In this document: piece by piece, positions 31,921-44,700 of the stretch
How the letters are laid out: each line of letters opens with the position of its first letter
Numbering within the stretch: position 1 is the first letter of the stretch
Origin: Selaginella moellendorffii
Lineage: Eukaryota; Streptophyta; Lycopodiopsida; Selaginellales; Selaginellaceae
Direction of reading: 5' to 3'
DNA: 64,000 bases
Assembly: GCF_000143415.4 (NCBI RefSeq)
Contig: NW_003314262.1
Location: 4,249,816 to 4,313,815 of the forward strand
Position numbers and translations under genes: made by a program
The notes under the pieces: generated by a model
The model's database searches: none
What the model was told of the DNA's origin: nothing
Seen by the model: the letters and a program-made list of their open reading frames with translations, nothing else

Positions 31921-32610
31921 GTCAAGGTATAAATTACTGCATGCTTTCCTCACACTTCATTGCTCTAAATGAAATCTTCAAGGCAACTGTTGGAGACTAT
32001 GATCCGGTAGTTGAGGACAATCCTCTCCTCTGGTCTGTATCCGCAAGCTCGGATGATCAAGTCTCCATCACAATGACTGGGAATTCATCCGTATTCTTGA
32101 GCCACACTCCAGCTTTAAAGACGGGTCCCAGTGGTGACATCCACCCATGGTGGAAACTCCCAGTGGAAGCTCGTTACTTACGGTAAGCTCATGAATCATA
32201 TGACTTGAGTTATGCTTATATAATCTCTTTGTGTCACAGTGCCTCTCAGGATCACAGGATCCTGTGTCACTGGTTTCGAAATTACTTGACTTGGAAGCAG
32301 CAAAACGTGGACGTAACTTTCAAGGATGTGGTCAAGCACAACAATGAGACAAATGTGGTGCTTGTCAGTCCAAACAACATTTCTCTTGATAGCATGGTCT
32401 GCAGCTTTGATTGTAACACCATGATCTTGGATCACAAACTAATGTTAATAGCCATACACATGGTACAAGGTTCCTGAGGGAGAGACAATACCACACACTT
32501 CACCTTATTTGTCCTTGTGAACAAGATGATTGGTTTGGCACTCAAGTGGTCAACCAAGCTAGGAGATTCATGGTACTTTTGAAAAATGTGAAGAACTTTG
32601 CAAACTAACA
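31921..32610 (+). pseudogene. EUL lectin G fragment (exons 3-5)
   Basis: Starts inside the exon 2/intron 2 junction and carries exons 3, 4 and 5 with small deletions (after LSHT; in the GGRDD region), ending in a degraded intron 5. Its intron 2 and exon 3 are most like lectin D, so it is the start of a third block copy, joined directly after lectin F without the 13.4-15.7 kb spacer. Confidence 0.85.
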
Positions 32611-32779
32611 CTTTCCGAAACTTTGAGGACTCATTCTTAAAGAAACTTTTTTTAAATTTCCCTTTGCCATATGTCTTTCTTAGTTTGGCTATTCTATTTT
32701 TTAGGGTTAGGTTATAGGAGCACTGGCACACTTTGATAGTTACATTTAATGCTTCATTATAGTTGGTTGGGCATCACTT

Positions 32780-33605
32780 CACCTCAAGCCTAGATTTGCA
32801 AGCTTGATATGAAGGCATTGCATACATCCATGTTCGTGACAAAGATCCTCTTCGCCATGAGCGCATTCATATATTCTTGAATGGTTCCCACTTGCTTCAG
32901 TCTACTTAGCTCATCCTTTAAGTGCAAAATAGCATTTGGTAGAACATAGGTTGCACAGATCCTTGCCTTTATCATTTCCCAAGTGGCCACCGGTCTTTCG
33001 TTGGCCTCTGTTGTTTTCCACTAAGATTTAGTATTATCTCCTAAGTATAGTTTTGCACATAAGACTTTCTCCGAGTTCGGTAACCGCAACACTCGGAAAT
33101 AATCCTTTATATTGTAAAACTAATCCTCTACCACCTTATAGTTGTTCACTCCCTTGAAGACTGGTGGGGGCTTTGGTTTGTACTTGGGAATTGTTTGGGG
33201 GATTGATTCCACTTTAATTTTTTTTAACTTTGTTCAGTTTTGCCTCAGTCCCCATTAAAAAGTCCACACCTTTTATGCTATTAGCATATATAGTTTTTTG
33301 CTTTTTCTTTCACTTCTCGTCATGTTTTAGTTTGTGTACGAGGGTCTTTAGTAGGGCATTGATTTGTGCCAATTGTCCTTCTAGAACGTCCAATCAAGCC
33401 TTGGACAATCGAACCTCTCCACTAAACTTCTGTTTGGAAGATTCTTCACTGAAGTCTTCTTTGTGCAAGGATTCCTCATCCATAGCTTCTTGTTTGATTG
33501 GAGGCTCCATCTCCACCTTAATTTTGTTATGCCCTGCCTTAGCCATCTCTCAACAATCCACTTTTATCCTTCACTAAAACTGAGGAAAAGGCTTTAATAC
33601 CAAAT
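32780..33605 (-). pseudogene. Gag remnant and primer-binding site of a family B element
   Basis: The minus strand holds WEMIKARICATYVLPNAILH and RLKQVGTIQEYMNALM, typical of the Ty3 retrotransposon Gag domain, preceded by a charged N-terminal region with many stops. It lies immediately downstream (minus strand) of LTR B2. At 33590-33605 the primer-binding site ATTTGGTATTAAAGCC resembles the initiator-Met type TGGTATCAGAGC. Confidence 0.75.
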
Positions 33606-34734
33606 TGTAAACCACAAAATTTTCCTTTTCAATTTGCTAGCTTACCTTATCTATCCGACTACCATGACTTTGGCCTTAGTTAAGTTCCTTCGCCAAGGTT
33701 CCTACCTATTGTACTACCTCTTACTTGGTTTTACTTGGTTTCAACTACTCACTACATGAACAATAGAGCATTACCCATCCGTCCATGGATTCCCAAATTC
33801 TTTCCCAATTAGACTTAAGGTTCGCCTATAGTCCCCACAAGCACAAGCAGTGAAGCACACTAAACCTCCAGATTTTTAACATCCCTTGGTATAACAACAC
33901 TTGATCATGGGACCCCTAAATCCCAAGCCTTTGATGCATAACTTGCTTCGAGAAACTAGGGGAAAACATTGTGGCCTAACGGCCCAATATGGGTACCCCT
34001 ACTCCCTCAATTCCATCTTGAAGTAAAGGCCTAAACCCCTAGAAAAGGTAAGGACCAATGAGTTGCAAAGTACTCAAATGGGGCATCACTTCACATAAGC
34101 CGGAAGCACCACAGTCAGTTTCCCTTCTAGGAGTGGGGGTTGCTCTTGAGCTCTTTCTTGGGTGGGCCTTTTGGCACCACTCGAGTCCATGCTCACTCCC
34201 ACCCAAGGCCCCTAAGCCCCAGCCTCAACCTCAAGTTAGTTTAGAAGCACTATTGGAGAGTTCCTTCAAGATTGCTTCTTGAACCTCACTATCTCTACTA
34301 TACTTTTGGAACCCTTGCAGCCCCCCCCCCCCTCGAGAGACACATACTTTGGTCTTTCACCCCACGACCTGTATTAGTCTCGGACTTGGTCTCAGACTCA
34401 ATCTTGGACTTGACCTCGAACTCGGTCTCAAACTCGATCTTGGATTTAATCTCGAACTCAATCTTGGACTTGACCTTGGACTCTATCTCGGACTCAATCT
34501 TAGACTCAGTCTTGGACCCGATCTTGAATCTTGGACTCGGTCTCAAACTCGGTCTTGGACTCGGTGTTGAACTTAGTCTCGGATTTGGTTTCGGACTCGA
34601 TCTCGAACTTGGTCTCAAACTCGATCTCAAAGTCAGTCTCGAACTCGATCTCAGACTCGATCTCATTTGATAAACTCTTTGTCATTTTGGTTGTGCTTTT
34701 GGCTAACGACACTTCGGGGAGTTGGTTTTTTACA
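33606..34734 (-). repeat. LTR, family B (B2)
   Basis: 1129 bp; on the plus strand it opens TGTAAACCACAAAATTTTCC and closes TTGGTTTTTTACA. It is the 5' LTR of the minus-strand element whose Gag lies to its left. It includes a minisatellite (34365-34675), a 12-13 bp poly-C run at 34321 and the family core module. The right flank is AGAAG. Confidence 0.85.
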
Positions 34735-35580
34735 AGAAGGCATAGACCCTTTGGCAGTGATTGAGTAAAAATTGAACAAAGTCGAACAAACCAAAATAGA
34801 ATTAGTCTCTCAAGTAGTTCCCAAGTACAAACCAAAGCCCCCACCAGTCTTCAAGGGAGTGAAAGACTCTAAAATGGTGGAGGATTAGTTTTACAATATG
34901 GAGGATTACTTCTAAGCATTGCAATTATTGGGCTTGGAAAAGGTCCCATGTGCAAAACTATACTTAGCTAATAATGCTAAGTTTTGATGGAGAATAACAA
35001 AGGCTAACGAAGGATTAATAGCCATTTGGAATGATGAAGGTGAGGAACAATATAACTTATATTCCTCCAAATGCTACTCTTGAATGGGTTTATAGCCAAA
35101 AGGATCTTTGTCACAAACATGGGTGACATAGATGTGTTCCATGCTTTCAGGCTTATAGGCTTGGGCTTGAGATGAGGTGATGTGTTGGAATTTTACCAAC
35201 TACAAGGAAACATTGGATGCAGTTATTAAGGTGCATTTCAATAATAACTTGCAAAAAGGGAACACAATATGATTGGGGTCCACATTAAGCAAAAGAGCCA
35301 AACCAAGGGGGCATATGGCAAAGGGAAATTCAAAATGAGTTTCTCTAAAAATGAGTCTTTAAGGTTTTGGGAAGGTAGATCTTGTGGCTAAAGAGCAAGT
35401 ATGTGGGGAAGTCAGGTAAAAAGGGACAAACCCATTGATAAGAAAATAAAATTTACCAGCAACATGGGAAAGAATATTTGTTTCAATTGCAATGAAGTAG
35501 CACACTTTTCGAGAGAATGTCCCTACCTGAAAAAGGCCAGAGTCAATATAACCATCAAGTTGGGTGAAGTCTAAACTGAA
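34735..35580 (+). pseudogene. Gag of a plus-strand Ty3 element (element 2)
   Basis: Decayed Gag whose beginning resembles the minus-strand Gag at 33.2 kb (both read QVQTKAPTSLQGSE). It ends with a nucleocapsid knuckle NICFNCNEVAHFSRECPY (CX2CX4HX4C) at about 35468-35526. Many stops. Confidence 0.8.
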
Positions 35581-35639
35581 GTATGTGATCCAGTCCTTAG
35601 CTCAAAGTTACTTATTACATAAACAATTTTGGTAGAGAG

Positions 35640-36627
35640 TTGTTCACGACATCAACTAACCCTCCAAAGGAAGCTTAGAGGTAACTTTGTTAAGATCTTT
35701 ATTAAGATGGGTGCTTCAGATAATTTTATGGCTATAGATATAATCCAACAAGCCAGACTAATGGTGTAGTGGCTAGGTGAACTAAAGACTATAAAGTTTA
35801 TTCAAGGTAGTTAAGCACCGATGAGGTACTTTGACAAACAAGAGTCGAAGTAGAAACATGAAAAGTGGATATGGATTTCACTGTATTAGACATAACGAGA
35901 TTTGATGTGATTTTCGGGATGGATTAGTTCAATCAGTTTGTGGTAGCCTTGCATGGACAAGGTAAAAACCTTGTGGTACTGGCGAATGCCCGAGGAGAAC
36001 GATCTAGGATTTAAAGGTAGGACAATGTAAGGCCAAAGACTCCTGTTTGAACTTAGTGTCCACAAGAGGACAATTCAATAAAGGAACCAAGGTAGCATTT
36101 TTATGTGCTTACTCTCAATGGGGAGTGACAAAAAGATAGGAATAGATGAAATATTTTTAGTGATACAGTAGGTGTTAAACCAATTTCGTGATACCATACC
36201 GGAGGAGTTACCGACAGAGTTATCCTCCACACGACTAATAGAATATAAGATTGAGTTGGTCGAGGGTGATAAGGCAGTGGTTTGTCCCCCCTATCAGTTG
36301 AACGAAAAGGAACTCGAGGAGCTCAAGTGCCAACTTGAGGAGTTAGTGGATAAAGGGTATGTTAGGTTGAGCAAGTCGCTGTATGGGGCACTAGTGTTAT
36401 TTGTGAAAAAGAAAGATGGCTCTATGCATATGTGCATAGACTATTCGTTACTCAACAAGTATACAAAGAAGAACAAATGCCCTTTACCAAGGATTGAGGA
36501 CATATTTGATAGGTTGGGAAAGGCCAAATATTTCTTGAGGATTGACCTAAGGTAAGGATATTACCAAATTAGGGTAATAGAGGAAGATGTCGAGAAGATA
36601 ACTTATCGAACAAGGTATAGAAGTTTC
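35640..36627 (+). pseudogene. Protease and N-terminal RT of Ty3 element 2
   Basis: A degenerate protease site reads FIKMGASDNFMA (DTGAS expected). Open RT from 36172 has [57 protein letters not shown] and GYYQIRV. RT stops abruptly at 36627, before the PFGL and YxDD motifs, where a minus-strand segment of another element begins. A matching RT continuation starts at 50.58 kb. Confidence 0.85.
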
Positions 36628-37018
36628 CACTGCACATGCATAATCTCTAGAGGATCGGTCTACTGGATGTCATGTCGAACCTCATAAACTTGTGGTCCAA
36701 CTTGCCGCAACACCCGATATGGTCCTTTCTACTGCGCAAGGAGCCCCTTAGATAAACCACGTATCGTAAGATGGGGAAAATGAACTAACACCAAATCATC
36801 CACTTTGTACTCTGCAGGTGGACAATGATGGGAGTTGTACCGCCGTTGTTGTCCCACTTGTATGCGGCCTAAGTGTTCAGTAGACTCCGCTCAGACAAGT
36901 GGAACGATGTTCATCAAATACTGATCCCACGACCTAGCATCCGTAACTTGTGGCAATCGCGAAGGTAAACCTAGCTCTGTTGGTAATATTAGATCATGAC
37001 TATATAGGAGTTTATAAT
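36628..37018 (-). pseudogene. Integrase C-terminal fragment related to Ty3 element 1
   Basis: The minus strand is collinear with 20.23-20.62 kb (integrase C-terminal module, including the DDLVLV and QQRRYNSHH-like regions), with scattered substitutions. Both ends are abrupt, so it is a captured or truncated piece. Confidence 0.8.
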
Positions 37019-37025
37019 GCATAGC

Positions 37026-38150
37026 CAAGTTGAAATACAAATTCCTGAGCCCCAAAGTGGAGCTCAAAAGGTGCCATATGGTAATGGTTGAAGTGGAAGC
37101 CTAACATGTGTGACATGTTTGGACCAAAAGCTCTGACTTGAAAAGTTGAGAGAGGGAGTGGAACTTCGAATAAAGTGCTTGAGGAATGAGCACGAAACAA
37201 TTAGTGAATGAGTCTCTAGAAAGGGGACACAAGAAAGATTGACACATTGTCAGTGTTATGACACATAGAAGTGTCAGGAACAAGTTCGAGATGGGACCTG
37301 AGAAAGAGTCCGAGGTGGAGTCCAAGAAGGAGTCTGAGATGGACTTGAGATGGAGTCTGAAATGGACCCAAGATGGAGTCTAAGATGGAGTCTGATATGG
37401 ATCTGAGATGGACCTGAGATGGAGTTCAAGATGGACTTGAGATGGAGTCTAAGATGGACCTAAGATGGAGTCTAAGATGGACTTGAGATGGAGTTTAAGT
37501 TTGAGTCCAAGATGCAGTCTGAGATCGAGACCGAGATCTAGTCTGAGATTGAGACTGAGATCCAGTATGAGATTGAGACCGAGACCGAGACCAAGACCGA
37601 GACCAAGATTGAGACTGAGAGTGAGACCGAGATTGAGACTAAGAGCGAGGTTGAGACTAAGATTGAGACTGAGACTGAGACCATGTTTGAGTTCGAGTCC
37701 GAGTCTGAGTCTGATTCTAATTCTGATTTCAAGTCCAAGGGTGAAAGCCCAAAGCATTCATCTCCCAAACAATAGGGGGTTTGGTGAGCTCCAAAAGTAT
37801 AGTAGAGGGAGGCCTCTAATAGAGCTAGTTTGGCCAAGAAAGGCCAATATGACCAAATAAGGCTATACCCACGTGGTAGGTGATGATATAACCATTAAAG
37901 AGTTCAAAGCTAGAGTGAATATAGATAAATAAATGAAGTAACTTAGTGAAGTATTTAAGAGTTGGATCTAGCTCCCTTGGGAGATTGAATGGCTAATGTT
38001 CTCAATCCAAGTGTGGGTGGCACCACCTACTTAGATACCTAGATGTGGTTCATTAGAACCTTACTCTAGCCACATAGCTAGGGCACCTAAAGGCAAAAAG
38101 TGTGAGTACCCATGAGGCTCGTGTAAGGCTATAATGTTTCAAAATGACAT
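37026..38150 (+). repeat. LTR, family A (A2), truncated
   Basis: Plus-oriented family A LTR with degraded start, minisatellite (about 37270-37740) and most of the 3' part, ending before the conserved GTCGCTTACA terminus. The core module is recognisable in GGTGAAAGCCCAAAGC and AAAGTATAGTAG. Confidence 0.75.
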
Positions 38151-38664
38151 GGAAGACCAAGATTTAAGGAAAATTCCTCATCACTCAACATAATAATTTT
38201 ATCTCCATTAGCACAAGTGTTAGCAAAGTTAATGCCTTAACAACACATCCTCTTCATCCAACAATCTATTCCAAGTGCTAATAGATCAATTAACAAGTTA
38301 TAACAAATAAACACTATAACTCTTTTTCAACTCCTCAATGGGCAAACCCTCAAGGAAACAAGGTACCAACTTAAGTTTAGCATAATAGATCACCATTGAG
38401 AATTTAGTCAAAGCTTCTATAATGCTATTACATGTAAGTAAATTAGCTTCATTATCAATCATTTTGGGGTTAATCATTGTAACCAAGCAACTTCGTAAAG
38501 ACATTGCTTATTATCACATGAAAATGATAAAAAATCACAATGATTTGATCATCAATTGAGCAACACCATGAGCAATACCCGTGTCATTACTTTAAAAGTT
38601 TATATGAGTATCAAGTGTTAACTCAATTTAATAAATGTAACATAAATACCACACCCACCAATTA
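38151..38664. other. AT-rich unassigned retroelement debris
   Basis: Short open frames without recognisable domains; composition resembles the internal regions of the nearby elements. Nothing else seen. Confidence 0.4.
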
Positions 38665-39054
38665 CCCATATCGAGCTGTTAGGCCATGGTGTTTCCCTCT
38701 AGTGTCCCGGAGCAAGTGTTGCACCTAAGGCTTGGGATTTAGAGGGTCCCATGATCAAGCGTTATTGTACCAAGGGATGTTAGGAATTTTGAGGCTTGAT
38801 GTGCTTGGCTGCTTGTGTTTGCGAGGAGTGTAGCCAAACCTTAAATCCAATCTAACCCAGGGAGGGGTATTAGGAGAGAATTTGGGAATCCGTGGATGGA
38901 TGGCTAACACTTTGTTGCTCGTGTAGTGAGTTGCTGAAACCAAGTAGGCCCAAGTAGGGAACCTTAGGCAGAGAACTTAACTAATGCTAAGGTCGTAGTG
39001 GTTGGATAGACGAGGTAAGCTAGCAAATTAGAAAGGAGAAATTTGTGGCTTACA
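38665..39054 (+). repeat. LTR, family B (B3), 3' part
   Basis: Collinear with the last 400 bp of LTR B1, from CCATATCGAGCTGTTAGGCC to TTTGTGGCTTACA. The 5' part, including the minisatellite, is absent. Confidence 0.8.
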
Positions 39055-40332
39055 TATGTGTCTCATAACTCCATCACCCATAGACGAAGTTTGATGTCCT
39101 CATCGAACGATAAACTATTTTATAAAATAACCCTATCATGGATTATAATTTTTCATCATTGGCACCTAACCAATATTCATCAATGGTTTGACACCAAAGG
39201 CTCATCATACCTTGCCCATCCTTTAAGGAACATAGTCTCACCAACTTACAAATTCATTAGACCACTTATGGTGGTTCTCTCCCTTTATTTGGTTTAGTTC
39301 TTGCTAAACCCATTAGAAACACCTTCTCTATCTCAATCTCACTACTCATTTCTGAGTAGTCTTAACTTCTATCAACATAGCCATTGCACTTTAGAACTTT
39401 TATTTTGACTTTTCAAGTCAATTTCTTAGGTGTCTTTGACACCTTGCATTGCACATTTAGTGCAAACTCCACTTCCCCATCCTAGGAAGTTTTTTACTTG
39501 AGGGCACCATCATCCTCTCTTCTCTTTTATTCTACATTTGGCACTAAGTTCCATGTATTTATAATTTGTGTTAGGATTGCCCATAACCTTATCATTTGGC
39601 TATCTTGCTACTCCCTCCTTTAGAGCTTTCACTTTGCCAAATTGGAGCATTTAATAAATCCATCATTGGAAATATATTTCTTTTTCCACAATCTGTTAAT
39701 ATTAAATACATGAGTGTTCTTCGCCTAACTTTTCCATTTGAATTCTTTTCAATGATTTCCATGGCCCATACTTAACCACTAGTCTTTTTCTTTTATCCTT
39801 TGAGTGTTGCATCAAATAACATAAGATCACTATCTCCATCCTCAAGATATCCTTTCGATTCCATGGCAAAGGTTTTGCTTTGCAAAGTTTAAAGGGTGTT
39901 CATCCCTAGTAGGTCTATTTAGCGTTTTCTACTATGGGTTCTATGCACGGTGCAACGTAGTGACACACCCATGAGTCCCTTCCTTAGATTTGTAATACCA
40001 CTACATTGTTGTAATTCATTTTCCTTAGATGTCTTTCCCACTTAGTCACTTTGACTAAGCCACACTATTATCAATAGTTCAAATCAACAATTTGAACTAG
40101 AAACTTTATTACAAGGATTTTATCTTTATTTTAGCCATAAGATTACTTAGTGATTTAACCTTGACACTTTAATAGGTTTGTCAATAAGTATTAAGTCTTC
40201 CAAACCTTTAACTTATTGACCATGACCTTCAGGGCATCCCCCACACTGGGTAGTGTGCCCAAAGTAACTCTCCTATCCAAATGTCCATAGCAACTAAGAC
40301 TGGGTATCCCCATCTTACTCACCTCGTCCTTG
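39055..40332 (-). other. Non-coding internal region of family A, inverted copy
   Basis: No coding capacity. Its right part (about 39.8-40.33 kb) is, by eye, the diverged reverse complement of about 44.46-45.05 kb, for example around CACTAAGTGATCTTATGATT at 44.6 kb. It therefore represents an internal region of an opposite-oriented element. Confidence 0.6.
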
Positions 40333-41771
40333 TGTGAGACATAAAAATCCCTAGGTTCCAAAGAGGAGCCGAAAGGGTGCCATGTGGTAATAGTTGAAGC
40401 GAAAGCCACACGAGCGTAACATGTTTGGACTAAAAGCTTCGACTTGAAGAGTCAAGAGCGGTAGTGAAACTCCCGACGGAGTGCTCAAGGAACGAGCATG
40501 AAACAAGCAATAATAGAGTCTCTAGAAAAGGGGCACAAGAGGACCCGAGATGGACCCAAGATGGAGTTCGAGATGGAGTCCGAGATGGACCGAAATGGAC
40601 CGAGATGGTGTCCGAGATGGACCCGAGATGGAATCTAAGATGGAGTCCGAGAAGGACCCGAGATGGAGTCCAAGGTTGAGACCAACATCGAAACTAAGAC
40701 CGAGATCGGGACCGGGACTGAGATCGAGGCCGAGGCCGAGTCTAAGTTCGAGTCCAAGTCCAAGTTCGAGTTCGAGGGTGAAAGCCCAAAGTGTTTGTCT
40801 CCCAGACCCTAAGGGATTTGGTGAGCTCCAAACGTATAGTAGGGGGAGGACTCAAGTGGAGCCAGTTTGGCCAGGAAAGGCCAATTTGGCCCAGGAAGGT
40901 TGTGCCCAGGTGTTGGGTGATGGATAACCATTGGGAAGTCCAAGGCTAGAGTGAATACAGACTGACAAGCGAGGTAGCTTGGTGAAGTGTTCAAGAGTCA
41001 GCTCTAGTCCCCCCGGAAGATCGAATGGTCGATACTCCCAGTCCAAGCGTGGGTGGCACTACCTACTTGGATACCTGGCGTGGCTCAACAGAACCTTGCT
41101 CTAAGCCCATGGCTACAGCACCCAAAGGCAGAAGGTGGGGAGAGTACTTATGAGACTTGCGTAGGGCCATGGTGTTCCAAAAGGTTGTCCCAAAGTCCCA
41201 AACTATGGAAGAAAAGAGGAGCAATCCTCTAGTGTAGTGACTAAGAATACAGTCACATGGTGAGGAAGTCCCAAAGGATAGTGGGACTTAGTGGTTAGGT
41301 CTGTAAGCCTTGATCCATTAGCAGTGTTGGCAAACACGGCCATGGATAGAAAGGGACTTGGTGTGGACTAAAAAAGGGGATATTGGGGAAGGCTGTTCCC
41401 CATATCGGTGGGCATTCTAAGGATGCTAAGGAGTGGATCTGGGATGACCACTCATGGACGGAGGACCCAATCTTGGAGAGACGGGATTGTAATGTAGGTC
41501 GTATTGGATCACCGGTGTGACAAAAGTGAAGGGGCATGGCCTTAGTGTAACAGGCTGGTATGTTGGAGGTACCTTTGAGTGTCGGTCATGGGATCGGACA
41601 TATGGAGTACTTGGAACAAGTGCAAGGGTTGAGTGACACGAATGCCATTTTTGGGGCTAGCAAGCCCCCAAGTCTGGAACAGGACTTATAAAGGATGTAA
41701 GTGAGACTCCTCCAAGTGGTTGGAAGTGTGGTTAAGTGATTAAAGTAGAATGGAAAATTTAGTCGCTTACA
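40333..41771 (+). repeat. LTR, family A (A3), complete
   Basis: 1439 bp from TGTGAGACATAAAAATCCC to TTTAGTCGCTTACA. It is followed at once by the primer-binding site ATTTGGTATGGGAGC at 41772-41786, so this is a 5' LTR of a plus-strand element. The minisatellite at about 40545-40775 is the shortest of the family. Confidence 0.9.
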
Positions 41772-44700
41772 ATTTGGTATGGGAGCTGTTCCTTAGTCCA
41801 ACTTTTATTGGTGCTCAAGTATATCACCACTAGTGTTGGCATTAGAAGGTCCTAGGAGTGGGCCTATCCTTGAGGAGTAGTAGGTCGGGAAAACATAACT
41901 GTCCACTATAGTTTATATGTGACTTATAGGCAAGATGGTTGATAAAAAAGGACCAATAATGGAACAATTTTGAGATCTTGGGAATAGTATAAGGTTTTCC
42001 TCAGAGATTTGAAGATGTAATCCAGATGAGTGTTTGACTCAGCAAAGTGGCTAATGTAGTTGTGGTAAACAACTATAATTAGGATCATGGGAAGGATAGA
42101 AACTCCAAAACAATAAAGGAGTCACAAAATTACCCTTATATAGTTGAGGTTGGTGCTCATGAATTTGAGACCAAAATTAATGACCATGGGAGGTCAAATA
42201 TGGAAGAGGACACAAGTCCTTGAAATGGTAGTCGGGGTTACCCTTCATAAATGCTAGAACAACTCAAGGGATTGGGGGTGTACTTAAAGGATGAATTGGT
42301 ATTCTCATCACATGGACAAATAGTCTTAAGGGGCAAAGGTAGCCCATATGAAACAAAAAATAATCAAGTGTCGGAGTAACACTTGCAAGAATAATCTTTA
42401 TAGGTAGGATATGAATACGAGAAGTTGTATTTTAATGAGCTAGCACCTCAAAAATAGGATCTTATATGTCGTTAGATTAGTGAAGTTCAAAATGCTAAAT
42501 AACTCGAGTGGAGTCAAAGAATGGTCCTAGAGGACTAGTGGAAGCATTTGGACTAGGTGTGTTGCACCCCACGAAGGATGGGGAAGATCATAAAATCCAA
42601 ATATAAGAACAATGGGTATCTTATTAATGGCAGAATGTGCTATACTAAAGTTATGGGAAAGAGGTTCCCAGAAGAAAGAAAACTTTAACATAAAGTTATA
42701 TGTAAACTATATGGTGCATTGCTAATGGATAGTTGGCATGAGAAATGACTGTATTTGTCTTGGCAAAGATCTAGACACAAGTAAGAAGTGTCATAAAGAT
42801 AAGCTCGTGGAGCTGATAGTGTGGAGACACTGAATGTACCAAGGCATGATGCCTTGAGGTCAAGTTGGCGGGTTCATGAGAACCCCTTCCCAAAGGAATC
42901 ATAATGGAAATGGGAATGGCATAGACTAAGTTGGAAGGCATGCAATTAGAATGTGGTGACCCAAAATAATGATGGAGGTGTGGAAGCACTAGCAATGAGT
43001 TGTAATTGATTAAATTGATAAAAGGTAACTACCTAAGACTTGTTATTGGGATAAGGAAGTTAGACATACCCTTGTGGGGGATAAATTGCTCATGTTGTGA
43101 TATAGTAAATCAATGTTATAAAGAAAATGCTCATTGTCAAAGAAGGCCATCATTGGAACACCCAAACACTCTAAAACACCCGGAAGTGGTGTTTGGTGTT
43201 GTGAGGGTATTAGATAAGGCCTAAGGGACTAAGTCCCTGGTAAATGATGGATAGGAGGTGCTATTCCAATGTACAAGGTTGTGGAGACAAAAGAAGTTCA
43301 TTTACCCGAATTGGACAAAAAAAAAAAAAAAGGGATTTTGGCAAGGTTAGTGATAGGTATATAAAGGCCCATAAGTAGCAACATTAATCCCGGATTACAA
43401 GGTGAGCATACCCGGATTGAGGAACCACTCCCTAAGCTATTGGGTAGGTACATCCCTATGAATACTTGCTAAGGTATGGTAGAAAGTGCAAAAACTATCC
43501 TCCTAGTCTAGAAGAGAATGACTGAAAGAAACGTATGAGGCTAAAAAGCAAGTAATAGAGGGATAGAACTGAACCATAGGGATCGAAGAGCATAACCAAA
43601 GGTGGTTATGTAAGTTGGGAGTGGAGAATCAAGTGGGGGCTCAAACGGTTTGTTATTAGCAACCGTAATACCATAGAGAGTATAAATATGGAATTATTCA
43701 TGTTAGACCATATGGTAATTAGAAAACTTACAAAAAGGAGAGGCCTTAGCAAGCTAAGGAATAGAGTTCCTTAAAGGGTCCCAAAGACAATTCTAGGTAA
43801 TTTAATACCTGGAACACCAAGTGTAAATGGTTTATAGAATACACGAAATCAAAGTGGTGTAGCAGAAGTGTGGTCTTGGAGCTTGCCATGAAGCAAGGTT
43901 ATCAAGGTTAGGGAAGTAGTTCCTGAGTGTTTAAAGGGATGGCTTTGAACGAAAGTCGATGGTTAAGAACTTTCACGCTTATACATGAACTATGTTACGG
44001 TAGTCGGATGACTTGTAGGGGAACAAGTACCCTAGTTGAAGGTGCTAACTTCAAAAGGGGTGGCCCATAGGGCCGAGCATGGAAGAATCTATGCATAATC
44101 ATAGACTTGTCAAGTAAGAGGATTTGGCAATTCAGAGGAACTAGGTTTCTAAGCTGTGATCTATAGCATGCTTTAAGTATAAGTTGGTGCACCGGTGTGG
44201 GGAGTCACACTAGGCATTCTGAGTGATGCTGTCTGTAAATGCATATACGGAGGTTGAGTTTGAGTCCCAACCCTCTAGTGCTTGGGTTTGAGTCCTAAAT
44301 CACTAGGATACACTCATATTTTGGTGGTCATGGACTCTTAGTGAGGAGACTGACTTGGGCACACTACCAAGCGAGAGATGCCCTGGAGACGTGATGCATG
44401 GTTAGATTGCATAGTGTAAAAGTTCAGTATATCTAACTTGAACACTTTGATGCAAATAGCACCAAAGACATGGTGAATGAGATGGGGACACCCAATCTCG
44501 GTTGTTATGGATCCTTGGTCGGAAGGGCTAGTTTGGGTGCACCGCGAAGTGTGGGGGTCATAGTTAACAAATTAAAGGTTTAGAAGACCTAGTATCTATT
44601 AACAAACCTGTTAAGGTGACAAAGGTTAAATCACTAAGTGATCTTATGATTAAACAAGGATGAGGTCCTTGTGAGGTTAAGGAATAAAGTTCCTAGTTCA

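Noticed and set aside
43317-43332. Poly-A run as evidence of a retroposed gene
   Set aside because: It lies within the non-coding interior of a family A element, with no coding sequence before it and no target duplication noticed.
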